DNA of 64,000 bases, from positions 11,980,434 through 12,044,433 of the forward strand of contig NC_050099.1 of assembly GCF_902167145.1 (NCBI RefSeq), read 5' to 3'. The position numbers were made by a program, and so were the translations under genes. Source of the stretch: Zea mays. Lineage: Eukaryota; Streptophyta; Magnoliopsida; Poales; Poaceae. Below, in pieces: positions 22,280 through 34,230 of the stretch (position 1 is its first letter; every line of letters starts with the position of its first letter). Under the pieces are notes generated by a model, which was given only the letters and a program-made list of their open reading frames with translations, did no database searches and was not told the origin of the DNA.

Positions 22280-23553
22280 AGATCACGAGGATCCACCAAA
22301 TCAGCTCTAATAGTGTCCTAAACCCGTTAACCACGACGGTGCAGAGAACATGTTCTCACTGGAAACTAGTAACTCGTTCGCGCCCCGCGCGAGTCTTTAA
22401 CTGATGCTGTTTAAAGAATTAAAAGAGTGTTGCATTGTTATACTCGGTGACAAATAAGGTTAGCTCACAAATAACAGTTTAGAAATAAGTTTAGAATCAA
22501 TATGTTTAACTATGGGGTCATCTCCTTTCCTGCAAGATTCTCAGAAAGAGCATCACTACCCTTTACGTACAACTTCCATCTTTCCATGTTTCTGCCTCAG
22601 CAGTGTAGGATTTGAAAAGTCTTTCAACTTCTGAGAAACTATTTGGAACAAAAATAAACGAAATCAATGTACTCTAAAGGGGAAAAAAGGTTAACAATGG
22701 TGTTGCTAGAAGCCTAGAAGGCTTAATTGCATGGCAAACTCAATCACAAATAGTACCTGATGTTTATAAAGAAAGAAAGTAGCTAACATATCCGTAGGCC
22801 ACAGCTAACGATCCTATGGACTAACAAAGACCATTGCCATAGTCAAACTACAGGACAAAAAGAAACTTAGTTTCAGATCACCTACTGCATTAGACATTTG
22901 AGACCACCAAATGAAAAATGAGTTTTTTATCCTGTCAGCTTAATTAGAGAAGACATAAAGAACTCGGTGCTCAGTTCATGGAAACCTAATCCAATTTGAG
23001 AGTGGAATCTTACCTGAAACAGTAAAAATGGAATATTCATTGTTTGCACATAAAACAAAACATGACACTCTATCAACTTGGACTGATGAAGAAAAAGAAA
23101 AGGCTCATCGAATGACAAATAGACTTAACATGGATAATTGAACAATGGAACATAGCCATTGGATCGTGGGCTTTTTCCCACCCTAGGAAACCCCTGAATT
23201 GTGCACTTCTCAGTTCTCACCCCTTCCTCATATTCAAATGAATACTAAAAATAGATAAATTTTTTAATTCCAACTATTTTCCCTAAAAAACTTAGCAAGC
23301 AACTACTACCAAACTGTAATGTGCTCTGGTGAATTAAAGTGAATTAAAATGGTGTGCAGATGTTAATACTACTCAACTATTATCAGCTTGGTTACTTGTA
23401 AACACGTTACAACTCACTCTAGAAGCTAATAGATATTCTAGATACCATGCATAGTACGTACACTAAACTACTTATAGACAACATAATAGACTAACAGATA
23501 TAATCGGAATGCATGAATGATCCTTTATGCTATAAGTGCAAGGAATTGGTCAA
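22280..23553. other. Unclassified AT-rich intergenic DNA
   Basis: Only short ORFs without recognisable domains. I see nothing supportable here. Confidence 0.4.
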
Positions 23554-23984
23554 ATGGCTACTAAGTGTCATTCTCTTAGGAAGCTAAGGTTGTTTGGTTT
23601 TGGTATTCCAGAACATCGTTTCTTTGGAATAGATATTCTTGATAACAAAGGACAGGATAGGTTGGTTCAATTGCTATTATTAAAATGCTAGAAAGTGAAC
23701 CAAATGAAGAGAGATTAGATGAAGAACTAAATAATTTGATCCAAGATAAGTGGGACTTTGGGGTGAGGAAGATGGACAAGTATGAATACATAGCTTCTTT
23801 CCCTGATAAATGTTCTTTAGATACCTTTGCTAGAGTAAGTAGTCTTGAGATGCCTATATACAGGTTCGGAGTGAAGATCTCTAAATCCATGGTGGACCTA
23901 AAAGCATCCTCTATGCTGAAGAGCATATGGGTTGGAATTTTCAATATTCCTAACATTGCTCGGGAGGAAGGAATTGTGAAATAG
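23554..23984 (+). pseudogene. DUF4283-like retroelement protein fragment
   Basis: ATG at 23554 opens LRKLRLFGFGIPEHRFFGID, and a frameshift near 23680 leads into a 99-codon frame. That frame contains KWDFGVRKMDKYEYIASFPD, LDTFARVSSLEMPIYRFGVK and VGIFNIPNIAREE. This is the domain of unknown function DUF4283 that occurs in LINE ORF1 and gag-like proteins of grasses and probably binds nucleic acid. It stops at 23984 without the zinc knuckle that usually follows, so it is truncated. Confidence 0.65.
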
Positions 23985-25120
23985 ATATCTAGTGATGAGG
24001 ACATCACTCATATATATACAATGCACGGACTGATAACACGAGCACATGCATGACAACTTATCTCTAAGTTTGTTCTAACCTAGTCAATTGTCTTTTAGAG
24101 CTTACGCTTGGTGCCTTGCATGTTTTGATGATTAGGAATTATGGAGAGGACAAGCAAGGACTTGGGAAGGGACACAGTGTCAAGGAGAAGCTAGGATGTT
24201 TACAACAAGAGGAAGCCAAGTCCAACTCAACTTGCTCTCCACCTTGGAGTTCAGGACCAATCTGCACTCAAAATGGTGCATCCGAAGTCCATTTAGGTCA
24301 TGCTTTATATGGATGGAAAGGTAAAGAGATAAGCTTTCCAACCTAACTAGAACGACACAAAATTTCTTTAGAGTCAACGGAAATCAACAAAATAAGTCAG
24401 CATCCAGATTCTGTTTCGGTGTTGGTTTAGATTTGTCTTGGTTTAGTTTTTTGATCCTTTGCATCTGCTGCCATCCCATAAATTCAATATTTAAAATAGA
24501 TTCCATCATTTTTCATCTCATCATCTTGTTTTCATCACATTAGTTTGTGTCTAGTTTTGTATTTTGAGCATAAATCTCGCATACAAACTGATGAGGACAT
24601 CCTCCACTATTACCCGTTAGCAAAGACGCAATTGGCCCAGTTGGCCCAATTGTAGTCGGACGGCGACCGTGTGAGCCTCAGAATTATCCCACCTCGCTTA
24701 ACTTGGGAGGAGGAAGCCACTTTAAAAGGGAAAGCCACCCTTCCCCCATTGGACTAGTCTTTTGGGGCGATTGGGCCTTTCCCTGAGTTGGGTGTGCTTA
24801 ATGAACTGTTGGGCTCCGAGCAACCCTAATTTGTTGGGCCTCGGCCAACCCCACCTGGGCTGGGTGTATCACAAACTCAAAATTTAGTGTTATTGTACTT
24901 TCTGGAAAGCTTAGAAAATTCTTTGTAACTTTCTTATTTACGATATTGGAAGTAAAATTGTTTGTGACCCTAAAATTTTGGATCAGTCTGTATTTCGGGG
25001 TCAATACCTCCCACTTACTTTAAACTAAAGAGGCATTCCATATATCTAAAAGAAAGAGAAAAAGGAGAGCTACAACTTTCGTGTTGTGAGTTTTTGCATT
25101 TGAGATCGTAAATTTGCTAA
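23985..25120. other. Unclassified, possibly old LTR sequence
   Basis: Text such as CATCCGAAGTCCATTTAGG...GCTTTATATGGATGG (24277-24316) and a GC-rich stretch at 24640-24770 resemble decayed grass LTR retrotransposon ends, but I find no boundaries, primer site or coding frame. Confidence 0.35.
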
Positions 25121-25123
25121 ATT

Positions 25124-26033
25124 CACTAGTACAGAGAAGCTCTATAGTGGCGGTGGTAAACCTATTTTTAGTGGCGTTTATCGTAACCGCCAGTGCTAGG
25201 GGCCAGTAAAAATCATCATTTTTACAGGCGGGTAACTGAAGACCGCCAGTGAAAACACTGGCGGTCGGCGTAATAAAACCGTCAGTGAAAATCGATTTTC
25301 ACTGCCGGTCGACGTAATAAAACCGCCAGTGCAAATCGTTTCCAGGAAACATAAAACAGATTTTAAAATAGTAATAAAACCACTTACATAAAATTATTTT
25401 AAAACAGTGCAAGTCGCGGCATTTTTCGCGCAAAATTCGCGCAAATCGTTTCCAGGAAACATAAAACAGATTTTAAAATAGTAATAAAACCACTTATATA
25501 AAATTATTTTAAAACTGTGCAAGTCGCGGCATTTTTCGCGCAAGTTAGTTTGCAAAATTATTCGACAACTTTTATTTTGACACTTTTTTCATCCAAGTTA
25601 GTTTGCAAAATTTGAATTTTAAATTTTACATACTTAGATTCAATTTTTGAGAACCGAAATGAGTTCAAATAAAAAAGTTGTCAACTACAAAATTTCATAA
25701 CTTTTAGAGATCTACAACTTTTATTTTGGTGGTTTTGTCATACGAGGTCGTTTGAAAAACTCGAAAAATTAAGGATAAAAATGATTTCTAGTGGCGGTTC
25801 CTTAAGAAAACCGCCACTAGAAATCGATTTCTACAGGCGGTTCCTTAAGAAAACCGCCACTAGAAATCATGGATTTCTACTGGCGGTTTTCTTAAGGAAC
25901 CGCCTCTAAAAATACGATTTCTAGTGGCGGTTTTCTTAAGAAACCGCCACTAAAAATAGCACAGTCGGTGGATAACCGGATCCGTCTGTAAAAATATATC
26001 GTCCCGCAGGCGTTGAGCCTTTTTCTACTAGTG
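25124..26033. mobile_element. Non-autonomous CACTA element, copy B
   Basis: 910 bp from CACTAGTACAGAGAAGC to TTTTTCTACTAGTG, flanked by a perfect 3-bp duplication ATT (25121-25123 and 26034-26036). Subterminal arrays of GGCGGTTNCTTAAGAAACCGCC-like inverted words lie at 25790-25960, and GGCGGT words at 25147-25300. A 109-bp internal tandem duplication starts at 25332 and 25441. No coding sequence; it would need transposase from a full-length CACTA element. Confidence 0.85.
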
Positions 26034-26058
26034 ATTGTCAGTTGAAGTTAGAGCATAA

Positions 26059-27209
26059 AATTTGTAGCAGATAGACGAGAATTTTTTTGATACTCTTGTG
26101 TGTTTCTTATTTTTGCGGCACTTTTGTGGAAAAATATAATATAAAAGGCAAGTGCAAGAAAAAAGCAGCACAAAACAAAAGAAAAAAGAAAATAAAAAAT
26201 TAGAAGTGCTTGTATCCATTGTGTTTTTTGTGCTTCCTTAAACTAGTTCTAGAAACACCATTGATCTGTGCAACTCTGTGATTATTGTTTCTTCCAACTT
26301 GTTCCCTTGTTGTATCTAGGTCCTTGTTACCTCCTGTGTGTCTTACTCCAAATATTCTAATACATTTTTCTAGACTAGCAACTAGGACGAGTACTTCGAA
26401 CACTTATTCAGCATTGCTATCTATTACTGACTTGTGTGCTATAGATATATCTTTAGTGAGCCTTTCTAAATCTCCACATTTCTCTCGAGCGAAACGGGTT
26501 ATGTTTTGTCGCGGTTTCTTTGGAAATGCTAAAATCAGATGTTTGATTGGAGCAATTCCCAGTCCAGTGTGGAGGACTTGTTTTATAATCAAGAATTCAT
26601 CAAGTGCTAGGGTTCTAATAAAAGGAGCTTATAATCTGTAGCAAACAAGCAAGAATTTTTTTGATACTCTTGTGTGTTTTTTGGTTTTTGCGGCATTTTT
26701 ATCAAAAGAAGAGAATCTAAAAGGCAAGTGCAAGGAAAAAGCCACACAAGACAAAAGAAAAAAATAAATTAAAAAAAATCAAAAGTGCTCGTATCCATTG
26801 TATTTTTGTGCTGCCTTAAACTAGTTCTAGGAACACTATTGATATGTGCATATCTGTGATTATTTTTTCTTTCAACTTGTTTTCTTGTTGTATCTAGATC
26901 CTTGTTATCTTTTGTGTCTTACTGTAACTGTTCTAATACATTCTCTTTAGGTCAGCAGCTAGGACGAGTACTTTGAACACTTATTCAACATTGTTATATG
27001 TTACTGACTTGTGTGTCACAGATATATATTTAGTGAGCCTTTTCAAAGCTCCACCTTTCTCTCGAATAGAACAAGTTACATTCTGTCGAAGTTTCTTTTG
27101 AAATGCTAGAATCAAATGTTTGATTGGAGCAATTCCCCGTCCTATGTGGAGGACTTGTTTTGTAATCAAGAATTCATCAAGTGCCAGGGTCCTAATAAAA
27201 GGAGCTTAT
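26059..27209. repeat. 575-bp direct tandem duplication
   Basis: Unit 1 (about 26059-26632) and unit 2 (about 26633-27209) share the same order of landmarks. GAATTTTTTTGATACTC lies at 26079 and 26653, and CTAATAAAAGGAGCTTAT ends both units, a spacing of 574-577 bp with scattered differences. Each unit has a 62-codon minus-strand frame (26404-26592 and 26981-27169) with the same protein pattern, including IAPIKHLILAF, but I recognise no domain. Confidence 0.8.
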
Positions 27210-28553
27210 TCCATGTCTTTACAGTGCTATGTTGATTTAGTAGGCATGCATGGTTTGGGCCATTTGAAGGAATCGTAACAAAATGGCGGTGGAGAATATG
27301 TTTCCTAGCTGTACAACTATTATCTTGTATGATGTGATTTCTTACCTGCATTATTGGGGAACACTAGTAAAAAAGTAGAGGAGGTGCCGACCCTTGAAAT
27401 GACGGTGGATTCCATGAAGATGTGGCTGCAGAAATTATTCAAACCAAGGCGTGATGTTGTGTCTGATATAGCTGTTATTTGATGGTCCGAGTGAGTAGTA
27501 TGTTGTTCTGTTGGTCAGGCCAGTAGTTAGTTGCTGACAATCAAGTCCAACTTTATAAATCCAATAACAAATAGCATTGCTTTATTTTATTTTCTCCATT
27601 CAACAAGAAAAAGAATTTGTATAGATCACGGTAATAATGCGCGGACACTGTGCTTGTTGACTATAAATTGGAATTTTTACAGAACCACTTGTACAACCTT
27701 TTGCAATGACGTATGCGTGCAAACGCAATTTTTTTTGCAGGTGTACTTTAAATTTTGATTTCATAATGTGAATGTACGCACACAGTAAATCAAGGAGCTC
27801 GGCTTTTTGTGTGTGGATATTTTATACATCTCTTCTCTCAAAATTAAGAAGTGGTTTCCTAATTCCATAGCCGTTGTTGGGCCAAATGAACTGCGTTCTT
27901 TTTTCCTGACAGCCCAAATTATCTAGACTCCTTTTCTTTTCTTCGGTCGAAACCTCATTGTTTCTTCGCCCAACCAGACCTTTTCTCTTCTACTCCCAAA
28001 TCATCCCACCCCGGCCCATCTTCAAATCCTTGCATGGCTCATAGTTGATCTGTTCGGTTAAGAGCATAATACAACAAAATACACATGCTCTGGCACTGGC
28101 AGCACAATACAAATTTTCACAGAGCAGATTTTGTTCGGTTAAGACTTAAGAGCACAATAAAACACAGGGGCCATGCATTAGAGCCGTCCAGCACATATTA
28201 GTGTCGTCCAGGCGTCCAGCACAAATATCCAGCAGACCAGCATATAGCCTCACAGGCTCACACAGTCACAGCACAGGAGACATACCCAGCACAGCAGTGA
28301 GCAGGCTAACATACATCACTCGGCAGCTAGAAGCCTAGAAACTTAGTCCATCCTCTCTCCTTTTTTCCACATAATAAACAACTTAGCCCATCCTCTCTCT
28401 TTGGTCCATCCTGAAAGTCAAATATAGTAAAAGCAAGATAACTGACACGAAGAACAACATGAGCAAATAACAACGACACTGCAACATATATAGGACACAT
28501 CCAACACGGTCACTGTTTAGTTTTCCTCTACAGTGTTGCTTGGCGAATGGCGA
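27210..28553. other. Unclassified intergenic DNA
   Basis: No gene or repeat boundary recognised. 28190-28330 has many AGCACA/CAGCA words of low complexity. Confidence 0.4.
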
Positions 28554-28561
28554 CGAACGAA

Positions 28562-29883
28562 TAGTCCTGCAAGTTGGGCCGGGCCGTGCCGACCCGGCAC
28601 GGGCCCATCATGCTTCGGGCTTAAATATTTCGGGCCGTACTAGCACGGATTTCTTTTGGGCCGAGCTAAATCATGCTCACCTCCTAAAATATAGGCACAA
28701 CACAACGGGCTTTCATCGGGCCGTGCTGGCCCAAGCCTGACCCGCAATTAATCATCATATGACTAGGTCAGATACATAAACAAGTCCAAATCTCTCAGGC
28801 AACAGAAACAACAACACACAAAAATACAGAAACAAGTCATTTATTTAAATAAACATTTACAATAAATTAGACAACACAGTTTGATTTTATTGATTCTACA
28901 AGGTAAGAATGACCCTAAACATGAAAGACCCAGGGATCAAAAAGGAAAACAATAGAGCAATATGATGAAAACAAGCAGCATGGTGTACTAGAGTTGCCTG
29001 CTCTACCTCGTCGGATTTGGCGTCGCTGTCGAGCCACAGCTGAGCGGTGCTCATCCATTTCCGCTTATCGCCGTCGTCGGCCTTGGCCTCCGCGTCTCCG
29101 CCTTTCTTGGCGGCCTCATCCTTCAACTCGTCGATCACTGCAGGCCACGGCGCATGCACCACCGCATCAGCGAACCAGGTGCGGAGAAGAGAGACCACAA
29201 CACGCGCGCGCATATATACGTAGGAAGGAAGGAGTACATGAAAGGACAGCAGGAGACCACTTCTCAGTTCTCACCATCGACGAGGAGACGCACGCAGAGC
29301 TGGAGCTCGCGCCTAAACACCTCGATCTTCTGGCGCTCCTCCTCGAGGCTCCTGATGCAGGACTCGATCTCCGCCGGCGCACCCTTGGCGGCCGCCATCC
29401 CTCCGGCGCTCCGCACGACGAATAGCCCGAGGTCCAGACCCAGATCCAGGCCCATTCCGATGCCACCGACGTCCAGCCCCACAGATCCATCATCGGCGCT
29501 CGGCGGTGGCCTAGAACCTAGAGGAGGGAAGGACCGGAGGGAGGAGGAGGACGGAGACCGGAGGAACCGAGGAGCCGCGGCTCTTGCAGTCGCGCCGTCG
29601 GGACTCGGGAGTGGACGAATGAAATGAGCGTGAGGGTTACGACGCGCGTGACTGCGTGAGTGCGTGAGAAACCCTAAAATGTGTCGGGCCGGCTCGAGCA
29701 CGGCCCACTATGGCGTGCCGGGCTACTTGGGTCGTCGGGCCGACAACCAGAGCACGGCCCAGTCCGCGTAACGTGTTGTGCTGGCCCGAGTAATTTTTGG
29801 TGGTGCTGGGTTGGGCTTCGTGCCACTAATTTCGTGCCGGGCTCGTGCTGGCCCAGCAGGCACGGCCCAAACCTACAGGACTA
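28562..29883. mobile_element. hAT element carrying host-gene exons (Pack-hAT)
   Basis: The ends are inverted matches: TAGTCCTGCAAGTTGGGCC on the left, and on the right the reverse complement of TAGTCCTGTAGGTTTGGGCC. They are flanked by a perfect 8-bp duplication CGAACGAA (28554-28561 and 29884-29891), the hAT signature. About 200 bp at each end is full of GGGCCGTGCC/GGCACGGCCC words, as in hAT subterminal regions. No transposase is present. The interior (about 28990-29650) is instead a piece of a host gene on the minus strand with exon-intron structure. At 1322 bp it is non-autonomous. Confidence 0.88.
29007..29455 (-). pseudogene. Captured NIGT1/HHO-like GARP factor fragment
   Basis: Exon 1 runs from an ATG at 29455 to 29275 (MGLDLGLDLGLF, then CIRSLEEERQKIEVFRREL). 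An intron with GT...AG ends occupies 29274-29138 (137 bp), and exon 2 runs 29137-29007 (VIDELKDEAAKK ... KRKWMSTAQLWLDSDAKSDE), ending at another GTAGAG donor-like site. Both exons stay in one frame when joined. The leucine-zipper-like segment with LEEERRKI...RELPLC and the WMSTAQLW motif are what I associate with the N-terminal half of NIGT1/HHO/HRS1 nitrate and phosphate response repressors. The Myb-like DNA-binding domain is absent. The upstream 5' end (to about 29650) may be the gene's leader. Confidence 0.7.
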
Positions 29884-29891
29884 CGAACGAA

Positions 29892-30119
29892 GGCTGCACG
29901 GTGGTCGTCGAGCGTCGGCTGGTGGCGATCGAGCGAGGCCACTGGTGGCCGGCCGGCTGCGGCTGGTGCCTAGTAGCGCGCGGTGGCCGCCATGAGGCGG
30001 CGACCGATGGTGGCTGTTGCTGTGGCTGGGCGCTTGGCTAGGGTTCGCCTGAGTCCCGTGCTGGCGTGATGTGAGGTGGGAGCGCTGGGGAGACTGAGTC
30101 TCATGGGACACAACGGGAG
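29892..30119. other. GC-rich flank of the hAT element
   Basis: A short stretch between two transposons; no feature recognised. Confidence 0.3.
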
Positions 30120-31260
30120 CTACAGTCATTTTCGGCGGCCAGGAACCGCCGAAAATAAGGCCTTTGTCGCCGAAAATAAGCTATTTTCGGCGGCCTTAGG
30201 CTTATTTTTGGCGGTTCCTGGCCGCCAGAAAAAATCAGCTGAAAATAAGCCTTTATTTTCGGCGGCCAGCTGCTTAGCCACCAAAAATAATTGTTGACTA
30301 TCGACGGCTGACACGTGGCCGCCGGAAATAAGCTATTTCTGGCGGCCCGCTACTTATTTTCAGCGGCCTACTGAGGCCGCCGAAAATTAATAATTTCAGA
30401 CAAATTTTTTTGAAAAAAATGCAAAAAATAACAGAAAATTCATCAACATTATAATCACAATAAAATGACAGAAATATAAATCCACAATTGCACAATTCAC
30501 AAATAGTCCACAATATAAAGTTGGAGTCCATTACAACATCCGAGTTCACAAATAGTCCATAATACATAAAGTTCACAAATAGTCCATTACAACGCACAAT
30601 TCGGCACAAAACTAAACCATCACATATCGGGGTCGTTGGAGTTGTGACCACTACCTCCAGAAGCGAAAAACTCGTTGACGAAGTCGTGTAACGGGTTTGG
30701 ATTCTAAAGAAAAAAGAAGACATTAATAACGGCAGTGTTTACATGCATGACCACTATTCAAATAAGTTGTTTGTCAAACTAACCTCTCCTGGAGTAGCTC
30801 CCTCTCCTGCAATAGCTCCTCCTGGTGCTGGTATCACCGGTGGTGGTGTGTTGTGGCCCATGACCCCGGATCCCTACAAAATCAAGTTTAGTCAAGATTT
30901 GAAAGGTTGATACAAACGACAAGTCTTAACTAAATTGAAGCACCTGAGGTGGAGGTGGCGGAGCATGTAATCCCCACTGAGGCATCAGCGGCTGAAATTG
31001 AGGGAAAACAAATGATTGCTGCTGTGCCTGCTGTGGAAACCAAGACTGTTGCAAAAATAATATATTAGTTACAGAACCAATATCGAGCGTGTTGAGAATA
31101 AATAAGACACTCACGTTCATTGCTTGTTGCGCCTGTGCGTTGTAAGAAGTCATGTACTCTGATTGCTGTTGGAGGAATGTCATTTGTTGTTGCCGCAGCT
31201 CTTCACGAAACTTTTCTTGCTGCTCCCTCATAGCGTCCGCCATGCTAGATACAACTGTAG
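30120..31260 (-). mobile_element. CACTA element fragment with accessory-gene exons
   Basis: 30128-30390 is an array of inverted words TTTTCGGCGGCC / GGCCGCCGAAAAT, the subterminal repeats of a CACTA family. Beside it, minus-strand exons have the composition of the C-terminal part of the En/Spm-type transposition protein. I cannot place either terminus or a target duplication, so this is a truncated copy. Confidence 0.6.
30622..31243 (-). pseudogene. En/Spm-type accessory protein, last exons
   Basis: Four exon pieces with GT...AG boundaries. Exon a is about 31243-31113 (coiled coil MADAMREQQEKFREELRQQQ with QQ-rich text). Exon b is about 31045-30942 (SWFPQQAQQQSFVFPQ, then PPPPP). Exon c is 30873-30784 (GHNTPPPVIPAPGGAI). 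Exon d is 30702-30622 (NPNPLHDFVNEFFASGG, stop). Gln-rich coiled-coil C-termini of this shape occur in the plant Ptta/En/Spm transposase-associated proteins that bind subterminal repeats. The N-terminal domain is missing. The call depends on composition and position next to the repeat array. Confidence 0.5.
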
Positions 31261-33239
31261 CTGTTGTTGTGGGAGCTGCTTGAGCCAGTGAGCCGTGACT
31301 AGGCTGATATGTGATGTATGAGCATGATGGGCTAAAAGGCCAACTCTACAACTAGTGGCTCATGTGTTCCCGGTTTTCGGTTTAAACCGAATAAAATATC
31401 TGAACACCGAAATTAGTTCTGTTTCTGCATGTTGGTAACCGAAAAATAATTCGGTTTGTCTGGTTTCGGTTTTTTTATTTCGGTTCCGATTATTTCGGTT
31501 TTTATGCCCAATCCTGGTGTCTCGCATCCGCTTCATTTCTTCTATCTCCCTTGAGCTCAGATCTCTCTCTCCATTCTCTCTCAGCCAAGCCAGTGCACCA
31601 GGGCAAGGCTAATCTCTACTACTCTATAAGCCTTCAATGTAGGCGTCCACAACCGTGCGCCAGGTTCTGCTGCGCAATCCTCTCCCTCCGCACCTCATCG
31701 CACGGATGAGCTCCCACCACGCCTACGCCGCTCTCAAGCGTCTCCCCCACCGCGCCATTCCATCCATGGTGGTCGCCTCTCAATCGCCTCCCCCACCGCG
31801 CCATTCCATCCATGGCGCGCGGTTGTGTCCGTGCAGTTAGGAACGCCTCCCCGACCGTGCGAGATCTTCAATCAGTGCCTCCCCCACCGTGCCTATAGTG
31901 ATGGAGATGCGCTGCCACCAAGCCAGAGCCGCTCTCAATCGCATCCCCCACGGCGGTAGATCCACAAACCCACACCCTCCTCCACGATCGTCAATCATGC
32001 CCTGCCCCTCAATAGCCGCCCGCGCAACCTCCTCCGCCTACCCTGCCTGAGCTGCCTCGCCCCTGCCCTACAACCGCTGCCACCTGAAGGATCTGCAGCG
32101 GTGGCAAGGAAAGCCATCGCCGCCACATGGGACGAGCGGTAGGCGGCGATTGACAAGCACGCAATCCCCCACCCATAGAGGTCTAGTCGTCGCTGCTACT
32201 TTGACCCCCTTCGCCGGCGACGAGAACCACCAAGTAGGCCCTCCCCTTGGCCTTCCTTTCATGTTGCAGTAAACAGTGTGGGCAGATGATAGCCTGCTGT
32301 GCGCGCTGTGCCTATCGTAGTCATGCGTGGGGGAGGCGAAGGACAAGATGGCGGCCACGGGTGCCACCAATGTCAACCTCTCTGTGCTGCTCATGCAGGA
32401 TTCATCGTTTTGCACAACATCGCTGCCACTTCGTGTGCTGCTCGAAGCTGGAGTGGATGGGGCTCTCATTGTTCAACATATTAATCATATCTCATTTTGT
32501 TGAACAAGGTAAGATTTTTTTTCTTGCATTGATCCATTCCAATCCGAGGCCACCTGAATTAGTCATATGATTATATCAATAATTTATTTTATTCCCGCTT
32601 TTTATAGTGTGTTGAAGAAATACACATCCAAGTTCATTGGTTGTTGTCTTGCGAATCTTGTAGACGATGGAACTATAATTAAACAGCTTCTGACACAAGT
32701 AGACACTTGGAATTTTCTTTTAACACAAAAGGGTTGATACATTATGCTATTTTCTAATATGCAAGGTGGTTGATATGATTCCACACCTAAAAACATGACA
32801 TTGTGCGGGTCGGTGTGCCACCGCCTGTAGGGTGTTCGAGGAAAATGCCAGTGAAGGATGTGGTTCCGTTGACTAGCATGGTGTATATTGGATTTTGGAA
32901 GACAATCTCACACCTGGATCTGAGTGTCTTGTTTATACTTTTGCATTTTTTATGTGGTCATATTATAATATGATTTAATACATCTTGCATTAGTCTTTAT
33001 AGTATAGGACTGTAAATTCATTTTCTGTGTCCTCTATAAAATTGTCTGTAATTCTTTGTTTGAGATCATTGGAAAAGACTCCTTATCTACCTGGTTATGA
33101 GAAGAAAAATAGCTATACTGCATGATTGATTATTGGAAAATAATCCAAAGAAATTAACATATGTTAGCTATAGAGTTTTCTGTTTTTGTATTTTTCATGT
33201 TTGAGATTCATCTTGTAGTTGTTCGTTGCAATTTATGTT
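31261..33239. other. Unclassified intergenic DNA
   Basis: 31360-31505 repeats TTCGGTTT/AAACCGAA words in both orientations and is probably a decayed DNA-transposon end. 31540-32470 is C-rich with a 47-bp near-repeat (CCCCACCGCGCCATTCCATC at 31744 and 31791) and competing ORFs on both strands, none with a recognisable domain. 32480-33230 is AT-rich and featureless. Confidence 0.4.
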
Positions 33240-33769
33240 TTAAGAGATTGTGCGAGTGTTCTTGGTGTTGTGGTTGAGTTCTTGCTCTTGTGTGTTTTGT
33301 CTCCTCTCTCCCTCTTGCGCTCTTGGAAAATTGTAACTCCCATCAACCTGTGTATGGATAGCAAGATACTGTGATATGTGAAGATCTTTGTGAGGAATTG
33401 ACTATAGTGTAAGTTGTGGTCTCAAGTTGATCATTGGATCACTTGTGAAGGGTTAGGTGCAACCCTTGTCCTTTGGACACCACAATGGGGATGTAGGCTC
33501 TTCGAAGTTGAACCTTGGTTAAAAAATCACCGTGTCTTGTGTTCATTACTTTATGCACTTTGTTTTTCCTTCTCCCACTCTAAGTTCTTGATCTTCACTT
33601 GATATGGCCCTTGAACTAATTCTGTAATCAAGTTGGGCACCAAGTGCAAGAACTTCTCTCTTCTCTTACATTCATGGATCTAGTTTTGATCTAAGTTATA
33701 ATTTGAGATTCAAGTTTGTATTAAGTTGTGAATTTTTAGGTGTCACATATTCACCCCCTCTGTAGGTGA
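33240..33769 (+). repeat. Relic copia-type LTR, 3' part
   Basis: The plus strand reads as the downstream half of a Sirevirus-type LTR. GTTGAACCTTGGTTAAAAAAT (33507-33527) corresponds to the usual CCGAACCACGG...ATAAATC stretch, and ATTCACCCCCTCTGTAGGTG (33748-33767) corresponds to the reverse complement of the CACCTAGAGGGGGGTGAAT start seen at 4787. It is diverged, lacks a 5' half and has no identified flanking duplication. Confidence 0.5.
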
Positions 33770-34230
33770 TTATCAAGCCGGTTACACGTGGTCGCTTTCT
33801 GGTTGGATGGTTCGGTCGGTATTGGTCGTAATTTGAAAGTCGCCTAGAGGGGGGGGGTGGATAGGCGAAACCTGAAAATTATAATTCTAAATCCAAACTA
33901 GATCCCTTGATTAGTGGTTAGAACAAGATTCACAATTATCGGAGTATAAAACTAAATCCTTTGCTTGCAACGAGTATTGTTTTCAAAGAGTGCGGAATTT
34001 AATCAATAGCAATACTACTAGAAGTGGAGAATAATGCAAGAGGGCTTTAGACAAGAAGAGGATAAACACAAGTTCTTTCTTGCAAGGAGTTGCTTCTCTA
34101 AATGAGAATTTAACTTGAAGCAACACAAAAATAATATTAGCAAAGAGTAGCGCAAGAGAACTTAGAAAGGGAGAGAACAAACAAATCACAAGCAATAAAC
34201 ACAAGGGACACAAGTGATTTGTTTCACCGA

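Noticed and set aside
23985..25120. Helitron
   Set aside because: No TC start with a CTRR end preceded by a hairpin could be placed.
32068..32570. Opposing ORFs (133 codons minus, 107 codons plus) that might be a host gene
   Set aside because: Neither has a recognisable domain, a convincing start context or splice sites, and they overlap each other.
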